From NCBI GenBank assembly GCA_947589305.1, contig CANQAP010000002.1, positions 62,001-126,000 of the forward strand: DNA of 64,000 nt. The letters run 5' to 3'. The notes beneath the pieces were generated by a model. The model made no database searches, was not told the origin of the DNA, and was given only the letters and a program-made list of their open reading frames with translations. Below, in pieces: positions 63,601 through 64,000 of the stretch. The position numbers and the translations under genes were made by a program. Each line of letters starts with the position of its first letter. Position 1 is the stretch's first letter. This DNA is from an uncultured Lachnospiraceae bacterium (GTDB taxonomy: Bacteria; Bacillota; Clostridia; Lachnospirales; Lachnospiraceae).

Positions 63601-64000
63601 TCGTGCCGGTGGGGTCTTTCTATTATGGTTTTCGGATCCCGATGGTAGAAAAGACCGGTAAAAATATCACAGATGCCTTAGAGCGTAATATCCGGCGGGC
63701 GACTGCCATGACGGGAATCGTCAATCAAGATGTCTTGGACAGTCCGATCTTAGGAAACCGTGAGATATTGCCGGTAAAGGAAAAGAAAACGGACGGAGAA
63801 GGCACACAGTTCGGAGAGACGGTACTCGACGGCAGACAGTATCAGGCAGCGTTACGGGAAGTCCGGCAAACCGTAGAAACGATCGGAACGGAAATGCTAC
63901 AGGGAAACATTCCGGTTCGTCCGGTGAAAATAGGAAACCGGATTCCTTGTGATTATTGCGATTATAGAGATGTATGTAAATTGGATTGCAGAGACGGAGG
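60603..64000 (+). CDS. addB: ATP-dependent helicase/nuclease subunit B, 5' part (runs off window)
   Basis: AddB with AddA forms the AddAB enzyme that processes double-strand ends for recombination. This ORF is missing from the supplied track because it has no stop inside the window; the frame is open from ATG 60603 for over 1,130 codons. It starts QIIEGVSGSGKSHKVYE with a Walker A motif. The nuclease motif VMDYKSSSKE with QLQLLVYTG lies near residue 960. The Fe-S cluster cysteines are seen in YSRCPYQFF and in the C-terminal PCDYCDYRDVC. GGGAGGAGGAAAGG precedes the start. AddA is expected just beyond the window. Confidence 0.95.
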   Translation, partial: MIQIIEGVSGSGKSHKVYEDIIQASLKQPDHQFFLLVPEQFTMQAQRDIVMLHPCHGTMNIDILSFNRLAYRVFEELHVPCEHILEDFGKSMLLQRILLKNQNRFQVFGSCLHKPGFIDELKSLLTECFQYRIGRDDMIKEYERLSEKDMLKSKLHDLILVYDAFQENIQGHYIIAEHILEMLAKYIPASDLLRDCVIYLDGFTGFTPIQYEVLEALGQSCASLNLTVTIDRQTAEQEACEEHALFYLSKDTIGRIRQFAERLDLYVEECFLEGNAPRFSEAEELQHLEKNLFRYPYSVWKDIPKRIHIQAMRNPRQELRKVARQIHAMVREGRYRYQDIAVIHGNLETIAPLAEEVFPKMGIPYFIDTNQSIYMNPCLESIRAALDIVEKDFSYESVFRFLKTDITGIRMDLLEQLENDVLRTGIRGYRRWQQVFAEESVQTENPQAYTEHEEKRQKRDPQVLRCGKQVLGYLGPFAEAIHRANKVRDYVHALREFMNTLDIQKKLERAADSFESQGNLVLALSYRQIYDKLLDIMDKMEEILGEEELKREDFQTILETGLDEIRLGVIPPSLDQVVIGDIERTRLNHVKVLFVVGVNDGIIPQIVKGGGIFSEADRRVLSQNLELAPDSRMRVFTEQFYLYQNLTKASQELYMTYHVQDAEGSETLPAYLIDRLCKLFSALRIEDMTSDRLDWSALETVKDSTDCLSYGLRQRRELLQDEADLWKGLYQFYQEHDPQIVTQIRDGLSYNNLGHTLSKEAAARLYGSILHSSVSRLETYSRCPYQFFAEYGLKLKKREKNEVTLGDMGTLLHHVMEDVFSKVETRKAEECFLSDEGENVWEDITDETLIRLVEQAIQESVMQDDGAYRYSYANQQLLKRMQRTAEYAIVDLKNQLLQGKMIPYEFEMTFNRTDSKEECRDLESAEFLLDDGTKMQVSGVIDRMDICQDEAHVYVKVMDYKSSSKELDAAQVSAGLQLQLLVYTGIAIEVLKKRFPHKTIVPVGSFYYGFRIPMVEKTGKNITDALERNIRRATAMTGIVNQDVLDSPILGNREILPVKEKKTDGEGTQFGETVLDGRQYQAALREVRQTVETIGTEMLQGNIPVRPVKIGNRIPCDYCDYRDVCKLDCRDG

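Overview
The window is a dense, almost entirely plus-strand stretch of a low-to-mid GC Clostridia chromosome. The gene set points to Lachnospiraceae: a dnaG-rpoD-trmK-nif3 macromolecular-synthesis operon, a type III glutamine synthetase, a VanR/VanS-like pair, a BceRSAB module, a CIRCE-controlled Hsp20, CsoR-CopA, a MoxR/DUF58/VWA cluster and small Lachnospiraceae-type orphan families. Only two genes (an AGCS symporter and an FMN-bind-like protein) lie on the minus strand. I see no phage, insertion sequence, CRISPR array or replication origin, so this reads as core chromosome. The species assignment is inference from gene content.

Layout. 1-6003: the 3' part of dnaG, then rpoD, trmK, a Nif3-like gene and a TGS-uridine-kinase fusion protein. 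6049-20889: a two-component system followed without a clear break by a secreted/membrane protein, an ABC-2 type exporter, a membrane protein with a Q/N-rich tail, a MoxR ATPase, a DUF58 protein and two large membrane von Willebrand A proteins. This is the least understood system here and the main candidate for an undescribed envelope machine. 20950-25203: a Ca/Na exchanger, an ECF S-component overlapping a class V aminotransferase, an HPr-like protein without the phosphorylatable His, and a D-lactate-dehydrogenase-type enzyme. 25293-29907: a BceRS two-component system and BceAB transporter, with a good BceR-type operator in front of bceA. 30154-32256: glnN behind a promoter-terminator leader.

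32495-42670: a lipoprotein, a membrane-anchored polysaccharide deacetylase, a folate operon (folC, HD protein, folP, fused folB-folK) running into pheA, then ppx-ppk. 42710-44120: a probable decayed secreted-protein gene, a VanY-like carboxypeptidase and tRNA-Leu(UAG). 44170-48751: a LysR regulator, CsoR with a palindromic operator, a CopA with a CopZ domain fused at its C terminus, and an orphan family protein. 48932-53706: the sulfur/Fe-S block cysK, Rrf2 regulator, iscS, iscU and an O-acetylhomoserine sulfhydrylase. 53840-64000: a TtcA-like PP-loop protein, hsp20 with CIRCE, the AGCS symporter (minus), topB, a hexapeptide-repeat protein, the FMN-bind-like protein (minus) and the start of addB, which runs off the window and is absent from the supplied ORF track.

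Regulation is unusually readable. Operators are visible for CsoR, HrcA (CIRCE), BceR and, more tentatively, the VanR-like regulator. Terminator-like hairpins sit between promoter and start codon at glnN and at the AGCS gene, which suggests attenuation. Several starts in the ORF track were moved inward to codons with a proper ribosome binding site; these choices are explained per gene.
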